A stretch of DNA of 64,000 bases, taken from positions 178,867-242,866 of the forward strand of contig NZ_JAMFLH010000006.1 of NCBI RefSeq assembly GCF_023501975.1, written 5' to 3'. The notes under the pieces were generated by a model that was not told the origin of the DNA, did not search any database, and saw nothing but the letters and a program-made list of their open reading frames with translations. This document shows, one piece after another, positions 17,967 through 26,858 of the stretch (positions are counted from its first letter, which is position 1; each line of letters starts with the position of its first letter). Made by a program: the position numbers and the translations under genes. The DNA comes from Altererythrobacter sp. KTW20L (GTDB lineage Bacteria; Pseudomonadota; Alphaproteobacteria; Sphingomonadales; Sphingomonadaceae).

Positions 17967-18845
17967 ATGGCCGACTGGCATATCGGGGTGATCGGCGGCT
18001 CGGGGCTCTATGCTCCCGGCGTGCTGGAAGACATGCAGGAAGTTCCTGTCGCCAGCGCCTTTGGCGAGCCTTCGGGTCCGGTCACGATGGGCCGCATCGG
18101 CGCTGTGCGGTTCACCTTCATCGCCCGCCACGGGCCGCACCACCACCTGTTGCCCGGCAAGGTCAACTATCGCGCCAATATCGACGTGCTCAAGCGCTGC
18201 GGGGTGACCGATGTGCTGGCCATGTCGGCCATCGGCTCGCTGCAGGAAGACCTTGTTACCGGCAGCTTCGTGGCGGTGGAGCAGTTCATCGACCGCACCG
18301 CTGGCCGCGCCGCAAGCTTCTTCGACAGCGGGATCGTGGCCCACGTGCCGCTGGCCGATCCTGTCTGCCCGCGCCTGTCGGGTCTGGTTGCCGATGCTGC
18401 CCGCGCTGCCGGAGCTACGGTGCACCAGGGCGGAACCTATGTGGCGATCGAAGGCCCGCAGTTCTCCACCCGCGCGGAAAGCCTGCTCTACCGGTCATGG
18501 GGCGCGCAGGTTATCGGCATGACCGCCATGCCCGAGGCGCGCCTCGCCCGCGAGGCCGAGCTGCCCTATGCCCTGCTGGGCATGGTGACCGATTACGATT
18601 GCTGGCGGGATCCGGGTGCCGATGTGGACGTGGCGGAGATCCTCGCCGTAGTGGCTGCCAATGCCGATATGGCGCGGGGCACTCTGCAGGCAATTGCCGG
18701 ATTGCTGCCCGCAGAACGCCCGCCCAGCCCGATCGATACAGTGCTTGACCGGGCCATCGTCACCCCGCAGGGCGGCTGGACAAGGGAGGCCACCGCCCGG
18801 CTCGATGCAATTGCCGCCCGATGGCTGCCATCGGTTTCACAATAG
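17967..18845 (+). CDS. mtnP: S-methyl-5'-thioadenosine phosphorylase
   Basis: A 292-residue phosphorylase of the PNP/MTAP family that cleaves methylthioadenosine to adenine and methylthioribose-1-phosphate, recycling the polyamine by-product. Motifs seen are IGVIGGSGLY at the start, FIARHGPHHHLLPGKVNYRAN (phosphate and ribose contacts), EGPQFSTRAES and GMTAMPEA. TDYDCW near residue 210 supports MTA or adenine rather than guanosine specificity. The ATG at 17967 follows AGGAGGAG; a TTG eight codons earlier is less likely. Confidence 0.9.
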   Translation: MADWHIGVIGGSGLYAPGVLEDMQEVPVASAFGEPSGPVTMGRIGAVRFTFIARHGPHHHLLPGKVNYRANIDVLKRCGVTDVLAMSAIGSLQEDLVTGSFVAVEQFIDRTAGRAASFFDSGIVAHVPLADPVCPRLSGLVADAARAAGATVHQGGTYVAIEGPQFSTRAESLLYRSWGAQVIGMTAMPEARLAREAELPYALLGMVTDYDCWRDPGADVDVAEILAVVAANADMARGTLQAIAGLLPAERPPSPIDTVLDRAIVTPQGGWTREATARLDAIAARWLPSVSQ

Positions 18846-18911
18846 GTCAGCCATAGCAAAAATCGTGCGAAGCGCTTGCATTGCGCTGCAGGCTGGAACA
18901 AATGGTTGCCC

Positions 18912-19391
18912 ATGCAACCGACAACACCACTCTCCAAGTTCCTGCCTTACCAGCTCTCGATCACGTCAAACGCTGTCAGCGGGCGGATTGCGCAGGAGTA
19001 TCGCCAGCGTTTCGGTCTCAGCGTGCCGGAATGGCGCGTGATGGCGGTGCTGGGCGATTCGGGCGCCTTGACCCAGCGCGACCTGACCCAGCGCACGCTG
19101 ATGGACAAGGTGGCCGTCAACCGCGCCTGCAAGGTGCTGGAGGAACGCGGCCTGGCCACGCGCACGCCCAATGCGCAGGACGGCCGCTCGCACCACCTCG
19201 ACCTGACCCAAGACGGGCGCAAGATGCATGGCCTGATCATGCCGCTGGCGGTGGAAATGGAAGGCCGCGTGTTCGCCGGTTTCCAGCCGGACGAACTTTC
19301 ACAGTTCCGTCACCTGCTTGATCGTGTGCGCGAACAGGTTGGCGAACTGGACAGCGACGGGGTCGATAGCGGGAACTTCAGCGAAAGCTAG
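18912..19391 (+). CDS. MarR family transcriptional regulator
   Basis: A 159-residue winged-helix regulator. The DNA-binding region runs through VPEWRVMAVLGDSGALTQRDL, the recognition helix DKVAVNRACKVLEERGL and the wing TPNAQDGRSHHLDLTQ. The N- and C-terminal helices form the dimer interface. It lies downstream of mtnP in the same direction; whether it controls the SDR-mtnP pair is unknown. ATG 18912 was chosen because the longer start adds an unrelated leader. Confidence 0.88.
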   Translation: MQPTTPLSKFLPYQLSITSNAVSGRIAQEYRQRFGLSVPEWRVMAVLGDSGALTQRDLTQRTLMDKVAVNRACKVLEERGLATRTPNAQDGRSHHLDLTQDGRKMHGLIMPLAVEMEGRVFAGFQPDELSQFRHLLDRVREQVGELDSDGVDSGNFSES

Positions 19392-19416
19392 GAGCCGGGC
19401 GATCCGCCGCAACAGC

Positions 19417-19455
19417 AAAAGGGGCCCCGCCGGTCAGTCCGGCGGGGCCCCTTTT
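19417..19455. terminator. Strong bidirectional terminator
   Basis: A perfect 13-bp GC-rich stem (left arm GGGGCCCCGCCGG, 19421-19433; loop TCAGT; right arm 19439-19451), flanked by AAAA on the left and TTTTT on the right. It can end transcription of the plus-strand MarR gene and of the minus-strand pilus operon that ends at 19467. Confidence 0.92.
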
Positions 19456-19466
19456 TGTTGTGCTCG

Positions 19467-20465
19467 TCAATTGGCTGCGAAAGCGTCCGAAATCGAGCAG
19501 GCGGCCGGACCAAGGATCACGATGAACAACACCGGCAGGATGAACAGGATCAGCGGCACGGTCATGATCGCCGGCAGGCGGGCGGCCTTTTCCTCGGCGC
19601 GCATCATGCGCTCGTTGCGGAACTCGGCCGACAGCACGCGCAGGGCCGAAGCCAGCGGCGTACCATAGCGTTCGGTCTGGATCATGGTGGTGACCACCCC
19701 GCGCACGGCATCGAGATCAACGCGGTAGGCGAGGTTCTCGAAAGCCTGGCGGCGTTCGGTCAGGAACGACAGTTCGATCGCGGTCAGGGCGAATTCGTCG
19801 CCCAGTTCGGGATAGGCCCGGCCCAGTTCCTTGGCCACGCGGTTGAAGGCCGCGTCCACCGTCAAGCCGGCCTCGGCGCAGATCACCAGCAGGTCGAGCG
19901 CATCGGGCAGGCCCTTCTGGATTTCCTTGGTGCGCTTGTCCGCGATGTTCTTGAGATAGATTTCCGGACCCTTGTAGCCCAGGATGATCGAAGCGGCGAA
20001 GCCCATGAAGCGCTTCATGCTGCCCCATTCAGGGAACATGTCGGACCAGTAGAACACGGCCACGCCGATCAGACCCATCACGACCGGCAGAACCATGCGG
20101 GCAAACAGCACGACGACGGCCAGTTCCTTGTTGCGGAAGCCGGCCTGGGCCAGTTTCTGCTGGATGATCTTGACCTGGCTTTCCTGGAGGACCTTCATGC
20201 CCTCCATGGCTTCCTTCATCTTGTCCGTGGTGTCGGTCCGGCGGACAAGGCTCTGGCGCTTCTTGGACTTGCTCGTGATCATGCCCGTCTTGAGCTCGTC
20301 GCGGCGGGTGTTGAGTGCCTTCAGGCGCTTCACCATCGGGTCGCTGATGGTGATTGCGGCATTGATGAAGACGAACACAGTGGCTGCGGCAATGCAGGCC
20401 AAGACCGTGCCGGCCAGGTAGATGTCCACGCCAAGGAGGGTAGGGGAGGCATCAGGAGTAATCAT
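19467..20465 (-). CDS. tadC: Tad pilus assembly inner-membrane protein TadC
   Basis: A 332-residue type II secretion F-domain protein, the second platform subunit of Flp/Tad pili. Hydrophobic segments lie near residues 10-35 and about 115-160, with a C-terminal one at 300-325. The T2SSF domain contains LPDALDLLVICAEAGLTVDAA and the matching ERYGTPLASALRVLSAEFRNERM repeat. It is the last gene of the operon, 20 bases after tadB, and runs into the terminator at 19417. Confidence 0.93.
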   Translation of the reverse strand: MITPDASPTLLGVDIYLAGTVLACIAAATVFVFINAAITISDPMVKRLKALNTRRDELKTGMITSKSKKRQSLVRRTDTTDKMKEAMEGMKVLQESQVKIIQQKLAQAGFRNKELAVVVLFARMVLPVVMGLIGVAVFYWSDMFPEWGSMKRFMGFAASIILGYKGPEIYLKNIADKRTKEIQKGLPDALDLLVICAEAGLTVDAAFNRVAKELGRAYPELGDEFALTAIELSFLTERRQAFENLAYRVDLDAVRGVVTTMIQTERYGTPLASALRVLSAEFRNERMMRAEEKAARLPAIMTVPLILFILPVLFIVILGPAACSISDAFAAN

Positions 20466-20485
20466 GTCAACTTACCTTCCCGCAC

Positions 20486-21457
20486 TCAGATTTCGAAGTT
20501 GATCATCTTGGCCATGATGAAGGCGCCGATCGACATCCACACCATCCCGCCAAGGCCGGCCACGATCAGCCGCTGGTCTTCGAAGAACCCGCCGACATAT
20601 TCAGGATTGACCCAGTAGATCATGGCGAACACGATGAACGGCAGCGAGCCGATGATATAGGCCGAGGCCTTCGATTCCGAGCTCATGGCCTTGATCTTGA
20701 GCTTCATCTGAGCGCGCTTGCGCAGCACTTCGGCCAGGTTCGACAGCGTTTCGGCCAGGTTGCCGCCGGTCTCGCGCTGGATCGCCAGGGTAATGACGAA
20801 GAACTGGAATTCGGCGGTGCCGAGCCGGTTGGCGGTTTCCTGCAGCGCTTCTTCCATCGTGCGGCCGATGCGGATGCGTTCGGTGACGGCGCGGAATTCG
20901 GCGCCGACCGGGCCGGGCACTTCGCTGGCCACCACGCCGAGCGTCTCGCCGACCGGAAGGCCGGAACGCAGGCCACGGACCAGCAGTTCGATCGCATCGG
21001 GAAACTTGGAGGTGAAGGCGTTCGTGCGCCGCTCGATCAGCTTGTTGACGACCCAGTGCGGCAGGCCGGCACCGGCCACCAGGCCAACCGACAGGGCGAG
21101 CAACAGGGCGCCGGTCTTGAGATAGATCAGCGCGGCGATGGTCAGGCCGAGGCCTAGCGATGCATAGAAATACTGGATCACCGTCCACGGCATGCCGGTA
21201 CGGTCCAGCCGCAGCGCCAGCGCTTCTGCCCGCGAGCCCGAACCGGCCTTGGCAAACTGCTTGGGCTTGCGCGCGGCAATCGCCTTCTTGAGCTGCGATT
21301 CCACCCTCACCCCGGTGCTTTCGGAGTGGCGGTAGCGCACGGCTTCGAGGCGCCGCTGGCTCTGCTTGGAAGCCGACGGTCCGGCCACGAGCATGTAGCC
21401 CAGGATGAGGACCCCCATCAGGCCTCCACTGGCAAGCAATAGCTGGAACATGCTCAT
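20486..21457 (-). CDS. tadB: Tad pilus assembly inner-membrane protein TadB
   Basis: A 323-residue T2SSF-domain protein that forms the pilus assembly platform with TadC. Seen are an N-terminal membrane helix, the FPDAIELLVRGLRSGLPVGE motif, RIGRTMEEALQETANRLGT, and two C-terminal hydrophobic segments. Only 75 bases separate it from cpaE. In Caulobacter-type clusters the motor ATPase gene cpaF lies at this spot; here there is no room for it. Confidence 0.93.
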   Translation of the reverse strand: MSMFQLLLASGGLMGVLILGYMLVAGPSASKQSQRRLEAVRYRHSESTGVRVESQLKKAIAARKPKQFAKAGSGSRAEALALRLDRTGMPWTVIQYFYASLGLGLTIAALIYLKTGALLLALSVGLVAGAGLPHWVVNKLIERRTNAFTSKFPDAIELLVRGLRSGLPVGETLGVVASEVPGPVGAEFRAVTERIRIGRTMEEALQETANRLGTAEFQFFVITLAIQRETGGNLAETLSNLAEVLRKRAQMKLKIKAMSSESKASAYIIGSLPFIVFAMIYWVNPEYVGGFFEDQRLIVAGLGGMVWMSIGAFIMAKMINFEI

Positions 21458-21499
21458 AATTCGCCCTTGCTTTCTCGCGGTCCGAACAGCGGATCAGGT

Positions 21500-21523
21500 G
21501 GTCGGCCCCCGGGGAGGCCGACC
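21500..21523. repeat. Hairpin in the cpaE-tadB gap
   Basis: A perfect 8-bp inverted repeat, GGTCGGCC / GGCCGACC, with an 8-base loop, in the 75 bases between cpaE and tadB. There is no T-run, so it is not a standard terminator; it may slow transcription or protect mRNA ends. Confidence 0.5.
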
Positions 21524-21532
21524 GTACCCGGA

Positions 21533-22825
21533 TCAGCCGGCAGTCGCGTTTGCGGAAGCCTTGTCGGCCTTGTCTTTTTTCGAACCCAGAAGCGACATCA
21601 GGTCGAACTTCGAACCCTTCTTGCCGGCTTCCTTGAGGCCTGCGCCGTCATCGCTGGCTACGCCCACGATGGCGGCAGCCATCTCGCGCAGCGGGGCCAG
21701 CCCCTTGTTGTTCTTGTTCGCTTCGGCCAGCGTCTGGCCCAGCTTGGCAGCACCGACCGATGCCTTTTGGTCGAACGGCAGCAGGTAGTTGATCTTGCGC
21801 TCGATCGAGGCTTCGAAATCCGAACGGTTGATCTCCGATCCACTGGCGTGGAACTTGTTGCACACGATCAGCGGCTCGGCGTTGGGCGCATTGGCCTTGA
21901 GCCACGACAGGATGCGGATTGTATCGCGCGCCGATGCCAGGGTCATCTCGGTCACCAGTGTCACCACGTTCACTTCGGACAAAAGGTGCGGGAAGTTGAT
22001 CAGCATGTTGCGCGGCAGGTCGATCACGGTCATCTCGAACGCTTGGCGGAATTCCTCTGCCAGTTGCACGAAAGCCGTTCCGTCGGTCATTAGCGGGGCG
22101 TTGATCGGGGCTTCGGCGCTCATGATGGCCAGCCGGTCGTTCGCGCGGATCATGGCGCGTTCGATGAACAGGCCGTCAATGCGGCTGGGGTTCTCGATCG
22201 CGTCGGTCAGGCCGCGGCCCGGTTCCAGGTCAAGGCACAGCGCGCCGGTGCCGAAGTGCACGTCGAGATCGAGCAGTGCGGTCGAACGCTTGTGTTCCAT
22301 CGAGAACAGCCAGGCGATCGAAGTTGCAATGGTGCTGGCACCAACGCCGCCACGCGCGCCGACAACGGCGGTGGAAATGTGCTGCTTGTCGCCATCGCCT
22401 TCCGCCGCGCGGGGCGCCGAGAAGACGGCCTGGGCGCTGGTCAGCGCGTCACGCAGCTGGCCGGCCGAAAGCGGCTTGAGCAGGTAGTCGTGGATCCCGC
22501 TGGTCAGCAGGTCGCGATAGAGGCGCACGTCGTTGACCTGGCCGGTGGCAATCACCACCGTGCCCGGCTCGCAGACTTCGGCCAGGGCATGGATGTCGTT
22601 CAACGGATCGCCGCTTTCCGACAGGTCAACCAGCAGGATTGCCGGGCTGGCCGAGATCGACAGCGACTGGACCGCGTTGCGCAGGCCACCCTTGTTGCAC
22701 TTCTCGGGCTGCCAGCCCATTTCGACCACCACCGGACGCAGCACGTCGAGCGCGGCTTCGTCGCAGATATAGGCGGCAAACGGATCGCGGTTGCCCATCG
22801 GTCCGGCTTTCCACGGAGCATTCAT
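21533..22825 (-). CDS. cpaE: Tad pilus assembly ATPase-like protein CpaE/TadZ
   Basis: A 430-residue MinD/ParA-like protein that positions the Tad pilus machine. An N-terminal receiver-like domain (ILLVDLSESGDP; HDYLLKPLSAGQLRDAL) is followed by the ATPase domain with a deviant Walker A, GARGGVGASTIA (Ser-Thr without the second Lys, as often in TadZ), and VIDLPRNML. The C-terminal tail is Lys/Ala-rich. The start has a GGAAGGGAG site about ten bases upstream, which lies inside the end of cpaD. Confidence 0.92.
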   Translation of the reverse strand: MNAPWKAGPMGNRDPFAAYICDEAALDVLRPVVVEMGWQPEKCNKGGLRNAVQSLSISASPAILLVDLSESGDPLNDIHALAEVCEPGTVVIATGQVNDVRLYRDLLTSGIHDYLLKPLSAGQLRDALTSAQAVFSAPRAAEGDGDKQHISTAVVGARGGVGASTIATSIAWLFSMEHKRSTALLDLDVHFGTGALCLDLEPGRGLTDAIENPSRIDGLFIERAMIRANDRLAIMSAEAPINAPLMTDGTAFVQLAEEFRQAFEMTVIDLPRNMLINFPHLLSEVNVVTLVTEMTLASARDTIRILSWLKANAPNAEPLIVCNKFHASGSEINRSDFEASIERKINYLLPFDQKASVGAAKLGQTLAEANKNNKGLAPLREMAAAIVGVASDDGAGLKEAGKKGSKFDLMSLLGSKKDKADKASANATAG

Positions 22826-22830
22826 GCTAC

Positions 22831-23487
22831 TTAACTCCCTTCCGAGCTGGACACGGTCGGCAGGCCGCCGCCACCCGTGTTCGGGGCATTGCGATAGGTT
22901 TCGATCGCCTTGGTCGAGCTCATCACGACGGTCTCGCCGGAACCTGCAGCGCCTTCGAGCAGGTGCTGCGGATCGGCCACCATGGCGGCAAAGTTGCTGT
23001 TCACCGCGCAGCCGAAACCGGCCGATGTCGCATTGGCGAGGTTGCCATTGCTCTTGCCCGACCAGTTGGGGCAGTTCGGCACATGGGCGGTCGAGCGGGT
23101 CACGACCACGCGGACATGACCGGGATCGACAAAGCCGACCGTGACCGGAGCCGTATCCTCGATCAGCAGGCCATAGCGGCTGGCAACGGCGGCGACGTCC
23201 TCGGTCACCGCAGCGCTGGCCATCGGATCGTCGATCGAGATGCGGTCACCATAGCCCAGGTCCATGGCTTCGAACCAGCCGGCCAGGCGCGACATTTCGG
23301 GCACGGAAAGCCCGGTCGAGTCGGCGCGCAGGTCGAGCGTGTAGTTGTGGCGCTGCACGACCGGCTGGTTGACGCTGTTGAGCGAGGCATTGGTCATTCC
23401 GCCGCCCGGAGTGGCGCAGGCCGAAAGGCCCGCGGCCATGACGAGTGCGAGAGCCGTGGTGCCGATGCGTTTGGTATAAAGGGTCAT
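22831..23487 (-). CDS. cpaD: Tad pilus assembly lipoprotein CpaD
   Basis: A 218-residue outer-membrane-associated lipoprotein of the Tad system, thought to pilot or stabilise the CpaC secretin. The signal sequence ends in GLSACATP, with the lipobox Cys near residue 24. The later DIAAV-like and CPNWSGKSNGN / FGCAVNSNFAAMVADPQHLL segments are the recognisable CpaD C-terminal signature. The ATG has GAGAGG 8 bases upstream; a GTG three codons earlier is less likely. Confidence 0.9.
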   Translation of the reverse strand: MTLYTKRIGTTALALVMAAGLSACATPGGGMTNASLNSVNQPVVQRHNYTLDLRADSTGLSVPEMSRLAGWFEAMDLGYGDRISIDDPMASAAVTEDVAAVASRYGLLIEDTAPVTVGFVDPGHVRVVVTRSTAHVPNCPNWSGKSNGNLANATSAGFGCAVNSNFAAMVADPQHLLEGAAGSGETVVMSSTKAIETYRNAPNTGGGGLPTVSSSEGS

Positions 23488-23501
23488 CACTGTCACCTCT
23501 C

Positions 23502-25079
23502 TCAGTTCAGGCTGAAGCCGGGCGTGGAAGCCTCGGCCGTGCGGGTGTCGGGTCCGGCAGGAGCGCCACCGGCCAGGGCTTCGCCGCCCTGGTCGATCAG
23601 GCCGATCGCCGGGTTGGTCGAGGGGCCTTCATCCGCAGCGCGCGGCATCGGACGCAACTGGCCGCTCACGCCGTTGTGCTCGCGGTTGAGCAGGAACTGC
23701 TCGGCCGCGTTGGGCGCGTTGAAGCCGTCGGTAGGCAGGCGGATGTCGCGGTCGTTGACCGGCTGGACGAGATAGGGCGTCACGATGATCACCAGCTCGG
23801 TTTCGCCGCGGCGGAACTCGGTCGAGCGGAACAGGTTGCCCAGGATCGGCAACTCGCCCACGCCCGGCACCCGGTCGATGGTGTTCTGCGAATTGTTGCT
23901 GAGCAGGCCGGCGATCATGAAGCTCTGGCCGGAGCCCAGCTCGATCGTGGTTTCGGCACGGCGGATCGTCAGCGCCGGGATCTGGAAGCCGTTGAGTGTG
24001 ACCGCCCCCTGGCTCGACAGTTCCGACACTTCGGGGCGGACGCGCATCGAAATGCGGCCGTTTGCCAGCACCGTGGGCGAATAGGCCAGGCTGACGCCGT
24101 AGTTCTTGTACTCCACGGTGGTGGTGCCCAGGCCCTGGCTCAGCGGGATCGGGAATTCGCCACCGGCGAGGAATTCGGCCGTCTCGCCCGACAGGGCGGT
24201 GAGGTTGGGTTCCGACAGGGTGGTCACCAGGCCTTCGCGCTCGGCAAGGTCGAGCGCGGCGCCGATATCGAGGCCCAGGAAGCGGGTAACGCCGCCAATC
24301 GTGGTGCCGGGGCTGATCCGGTCGATAACCGTACCGGGAACCACGGTGCCGTCAGCCAGTGTCACTGCGCATGTGGGCGTGGTGCAGACCGCCGTGCCAG
24401 GCGCGAAGGTGGCACCCAGCGGGCGTCCCTGGCCGATGCCGAACTGGAAGCCGCTGGAGCTGTCGATCGTGGTCAGGTTGGCGCCCAGCGAGCGGACCAG
24501 CGAGCGGCTGACTTCGGCAAAGCGGACGCGCAGGTTGACCTGCAGCGGTGTAGCCATGCGCAGGCGCGAGATCACATTGGTGGCATCGCCCACGAAGGCG
24601 GACACCAGGCGCTCGGCCTCGGCAGCGTCTTCGGGCGCGGCCACGGTGCCGGTCAGGAGCACGGTATTGGTGCCCATCGTAGCGATCTGGATGTTGGCTT
24701 CCGGCATCGCCATTGCCAGCATCTGGTCAACGCTGTCGATGTTCGAACCCACGCGGACATTGGCCGACCAGATGATGTCGCCGGCAGAGTTGCTGGCGTA
24801 GATCGTGGTCAGGCCGCCCGACAGGCCCATGATGAACAGCTGGCGCTGCGATTTCACCTGGACATCGGCAATCGTTTCGTTGGCGACGAAGATGTCGGCC
24901 ATGTTGCCCGGCACGTTGATCAGTTCGCCCCGGCCGATCGACAGGACGATATCCTGTGCCGGGCTGATGGTGGACTGGGCCTGTGTGGTTTGGGCCTGTG
25001 CCGTACCGGCCGGGATGGCAGCCAGCGGTGCCAGCGCCACGGCGGCGGTCAGCACGGACTTGATAAGGCGGCTCTGCAT
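23502..25079 (-). CDS. cpaC: Tad pilus outer-membrane secretin CpaC/RcpA
   Basis: A secretin of about 525 residues that forms the outer-membrane channel for the pilus. The chosen start begins a clear signal peptide (cleavage around GTAQAQ) and has an AGGGG site upstream. It is followed by the pilus N-domain (VPGNMADIFVANETIADV), a BON-like region and the secretin core (GISLAYSPTVL-type strands; VPGVGELPILGNLFRS). An alternative ATG at 25178 overlaps the cpaB stop (TAATG) and would add 33 residues before the signal peptide; I consider it less likely, but the coupling is suggestive. Confidence 0.92.
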   Translation of the reverse strand: MQSRLIKSVLTAAVALAPLAAIPAGTAQAQTTQAQSTISPAQDIVLSIGRGELINVPGNMADIFVANETIADVQVKSQRQLFIMGLSGGLTTIYASNSAGDIIWSANVRVGSNIDSVDQMLAMAMPEANIQIATMGTNTVLLTGTVAAPEDAAEAERLVSAFVGDATNVISRLRMATPLQVNLRVRFAEVSRSLVRSLGANLTTIDSSSGFQFGIGQGRPLGATFAPGTAVCTTPTCAVTLADGTVVPGTVIDRISPGTTIGGVTRFLGLDIGAALDLAEREGLVTTLSEPNLTALSGETAEFLAGGEFPIPLSQGLGTTTVEYKNYGVSLAYSPTVLANGRISMRVRPEVSELSSQGAVTLNGFQIPALTIRRAETTIELGSGQSFMIAGLLSNNSQNTIDRVPGVGELPILGNLFRSTEFRRGETELVIIVTPYLVQPVNDRDIRLPTDGFNAPNAAEQFLLNREHNGVSGQLRPMPRAADEGPSTNPAIGLIDQGGEALAGGAPAGPDTRTAEASTPGFSLN

Positions 25080-25177
25080 TGTCTTGCCCCTGGATGTGGT
25101 TCCGCGACTGGCGGCGGATCCGGTGGAAGTGGCGATCTGGTCTACACTCAGCGCATTGCTCTTGCGGGTCATGGCCA

Positions 25178-26227
25178 TTACCTTGTGGTGCCGGCGGGCC
25201 GGTCGAGCAGCGCGCCTTCGCCGCGTGCCACCGGCACTTCGGTCGTGGTCTTGCCGCGCGTCACCCGCACGCTGGGCCCGACCGGACGGGCCGGCTGGGC
25301 GGCGCCCGGAACACCCATGACGGGTGCCGCAGGCGCAGCGTTCGCACCGGTTGCCGGCATGGTGCGGCGCTGGAAGCGCGACACGTCGCCGCCGGTTACA
25401 TAGGTGGTGGCTCCGTCACGCGGGCGGCTTGCCACCTGGCGCAGCAGGCGTTCCTCTTCCGAACGGCTCGCGCCCTCGGGGATTTCAACGGCACCCGAAG
25501 CGATGGCACGGTCAAGCTCGGTCTGGTTGTCCGCAATCGAACGGAGCGACAGGCTGAGCGTGCCGATGGTCTGGGCCACGGCAATCTTCTCGCCGATACG
25601 CGGGGTAACTTCCAGAGTCACCGTGCGGAACGCGCGGACCACGGTACGGCCGTCGTCGGTCGTGGTGGTCTCGGTTGACTGGTCGGTGGCCAGAACGCGC
25701 AGGTTGGTGAGGATGGTCTCCGAAGCCTGCAGGCCCGCGCCGTCATCGCCTTCCACGGTCTGGGTCAACACCAGGTCGATCCGGTCACCCGGGAAGACAA
25801 AGCCGCCCACGCCGGTCCGTGCCGACACCGGCACGGTCACTGCCCGCATGCCCGGTCCAAGGGCCGCAGCCAGGAAGCCGCGATCGCCGGGAGCCACGAG
25901 CGAGCCCTGGGTCACCGGTTCGCCGGCCGTAACCTGGTGGCGGACCACCGTGCCGAGCAGCACTTCCATGTTGGCTTCGCCGTCGATGAAATAGGCGTCC
26001 TGCACCAGTTCTTCGGGCCACAGCTGGAACGCGATGGCGTCTGCCGTGATGATGGTGCCCGGCGGCAGGCTGCGCTTGGCAACCAGTACCTTGGGTCCCT
26101 GGGGCTCGACCGGAGCAGCTTCCACTGCGGGGGCGGAGTCGCCGGCAAACATGCTCCGGGCAGCAAGGGCAGTGCCGATCGCGATGATCAGCGCCCCTAC
26201 AAGCAGGATGAGCTTCTTCTTGTCCAT
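25178..26227 (-). CDS. cpaB: Flp pilus assembly protein CpaB
   Basis: A 349-residue protein with an N-terminal membrane anchor (residues 4-25) and a SAF-like domain (VLVAKRSLPPGTIITADAI) typical of CpaB/RcpC, which is thought to link secretin and periplasm. The middle region contains VTVPVSARTGVGGFVFPGDRIDLV; the C-terminal 70 residues are Pro/Arg/Thr-rich and probably disordered. GGGGG precedes the ATG. A 98-base gap separates it from cpaA. Confidence 0.92.
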   Translation of the reverse strand: MDKKKLILLVGALIIAIGTALAARSMFAGDSAPAVEAAPVEPQGPKVLVAKRSLPPGTIITADAIAFQLWPEELVQDAYFIDGEANMEVLLGTVVRHQVTAGEPVTQGSLVAPGDRGFLAAALGPGMRAVTVPVSARTGVGGFVFPGDRIDLVLTQTVEGDDGAGLQASETILTNLRVLATDQSTETTTTDDGRTVVRAFRTVTLEVTPRIGEKIAVAQTIGTLSLSLRSIADNQTELDRAIASGAVEIPEGASRSEEERLLRQVASRPRDGATTYVTGGDVSRFQRRTMPATGANAAPAAPVMGVPGAAQPARPVGPSVRVTRGKTTTEVPVARGEGALLDRPAGTTR

Positions 26228-26325
26228 GGTGCGTCAAGCCCCCTTAGTGGTCCTTGCGGAACGATTTGTCCGGCATAGGTCGCAAGTGGTTAAAATGAGG
26301 TTTCCTGGGGCGGCTTCCCGGTTAC

Positions 26326-26817
26326 TCAGCCGTTAAGGCTGTTGAGCGCGGAAGCCGGAACGTAAAAACTGGCGATGACCCAGAGGCCTGCGGCCGCGAT
26401 GGCCACGCCATAGGGAATGGCGAGCTTGTCTTTCTGGCGGCGGATGATGTGCCATCCGCCAAAGGCCAGGGTCAGCACGCCGCCTGCCAGCGCCATCATG
26501 ATAAGCAACTGGAGGAAATGGGCAGGCGCGATCCACAGCGCCAGCGCGGTCAGCAGCTTCACGTCGCCTCCGCCCATGGCCTTCAGTGCGAACAGGATCG
26601 ACAGGGCAAGGAAAGTTGTCACGGCCAGGCCAAGCTGCATCGCCACGTCGGGCCACAGGGCCATGTTGTTCGCCCACCAGAATACCGGGGCGCCCAGCGC
26701 GATCGCGCCGTTCAGCCAGTTGGCTATCCTGCGGCTCTTGAGATCGGTGAAGGCTGCAACCAGCAGCGCGATTGCCAACATGGCAAGCAGTCCGTACTTG
26801 ATCGGATCGTCCAGCAT
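26326..26817 (-). CDS. cpaA: Prepilin peptidase CpaA (A24 family)
   Basis: A 163-residue inner-membrane aspartic peptidase that removes the leader of Flp prepilins. The two catalytic aspartates sit in TDLKSRRIANW (near residue 26) and MGGGDVKLLTALALW (near residue 84), the GxGD motif. Five to six hydrophobic helices are present, as usual for the short TadV/CpaA form. It is the first gene of the operon; no pilin gene lies upstream, where the strand switches to a hydrolase gene. Confidence 0.92.
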   Translation of the reverse strand: MLDDPIKYGLLAMLAIALLVAAFTDLKSRRIANWLNGAIALGAPVFWWANNMALWPDVAMQLGLAVTTFLALSILFALKAMGGGDVKLLTALALWIAPAHFLQLLIMMALAGGVLTLAFGGWHIIRRQKDKLAIPYGVAIAAAGLWVIASFYVPASALNSLNG

Positions 26818-26858
26818 CGTAAATCCCCACGGGTTCCCCCCAACAGGTTCCCCACGGC

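Noticed and set aside
23445..25403. Plus-strand open frame (652 codons) opposite cpaC
   Set aside because: Overlaps cpaC and parts of its neighbours, which have clear motifs; the translation is repetitive and lacks any family signature.
26228..26325. Possible CtrA boxes (TTAA pairs) upstream of cpaB
   Set aside because: TTAA words occur at about 26290 and 26334, but the spacing is far from the TTAA-N7-TTAA pattern.
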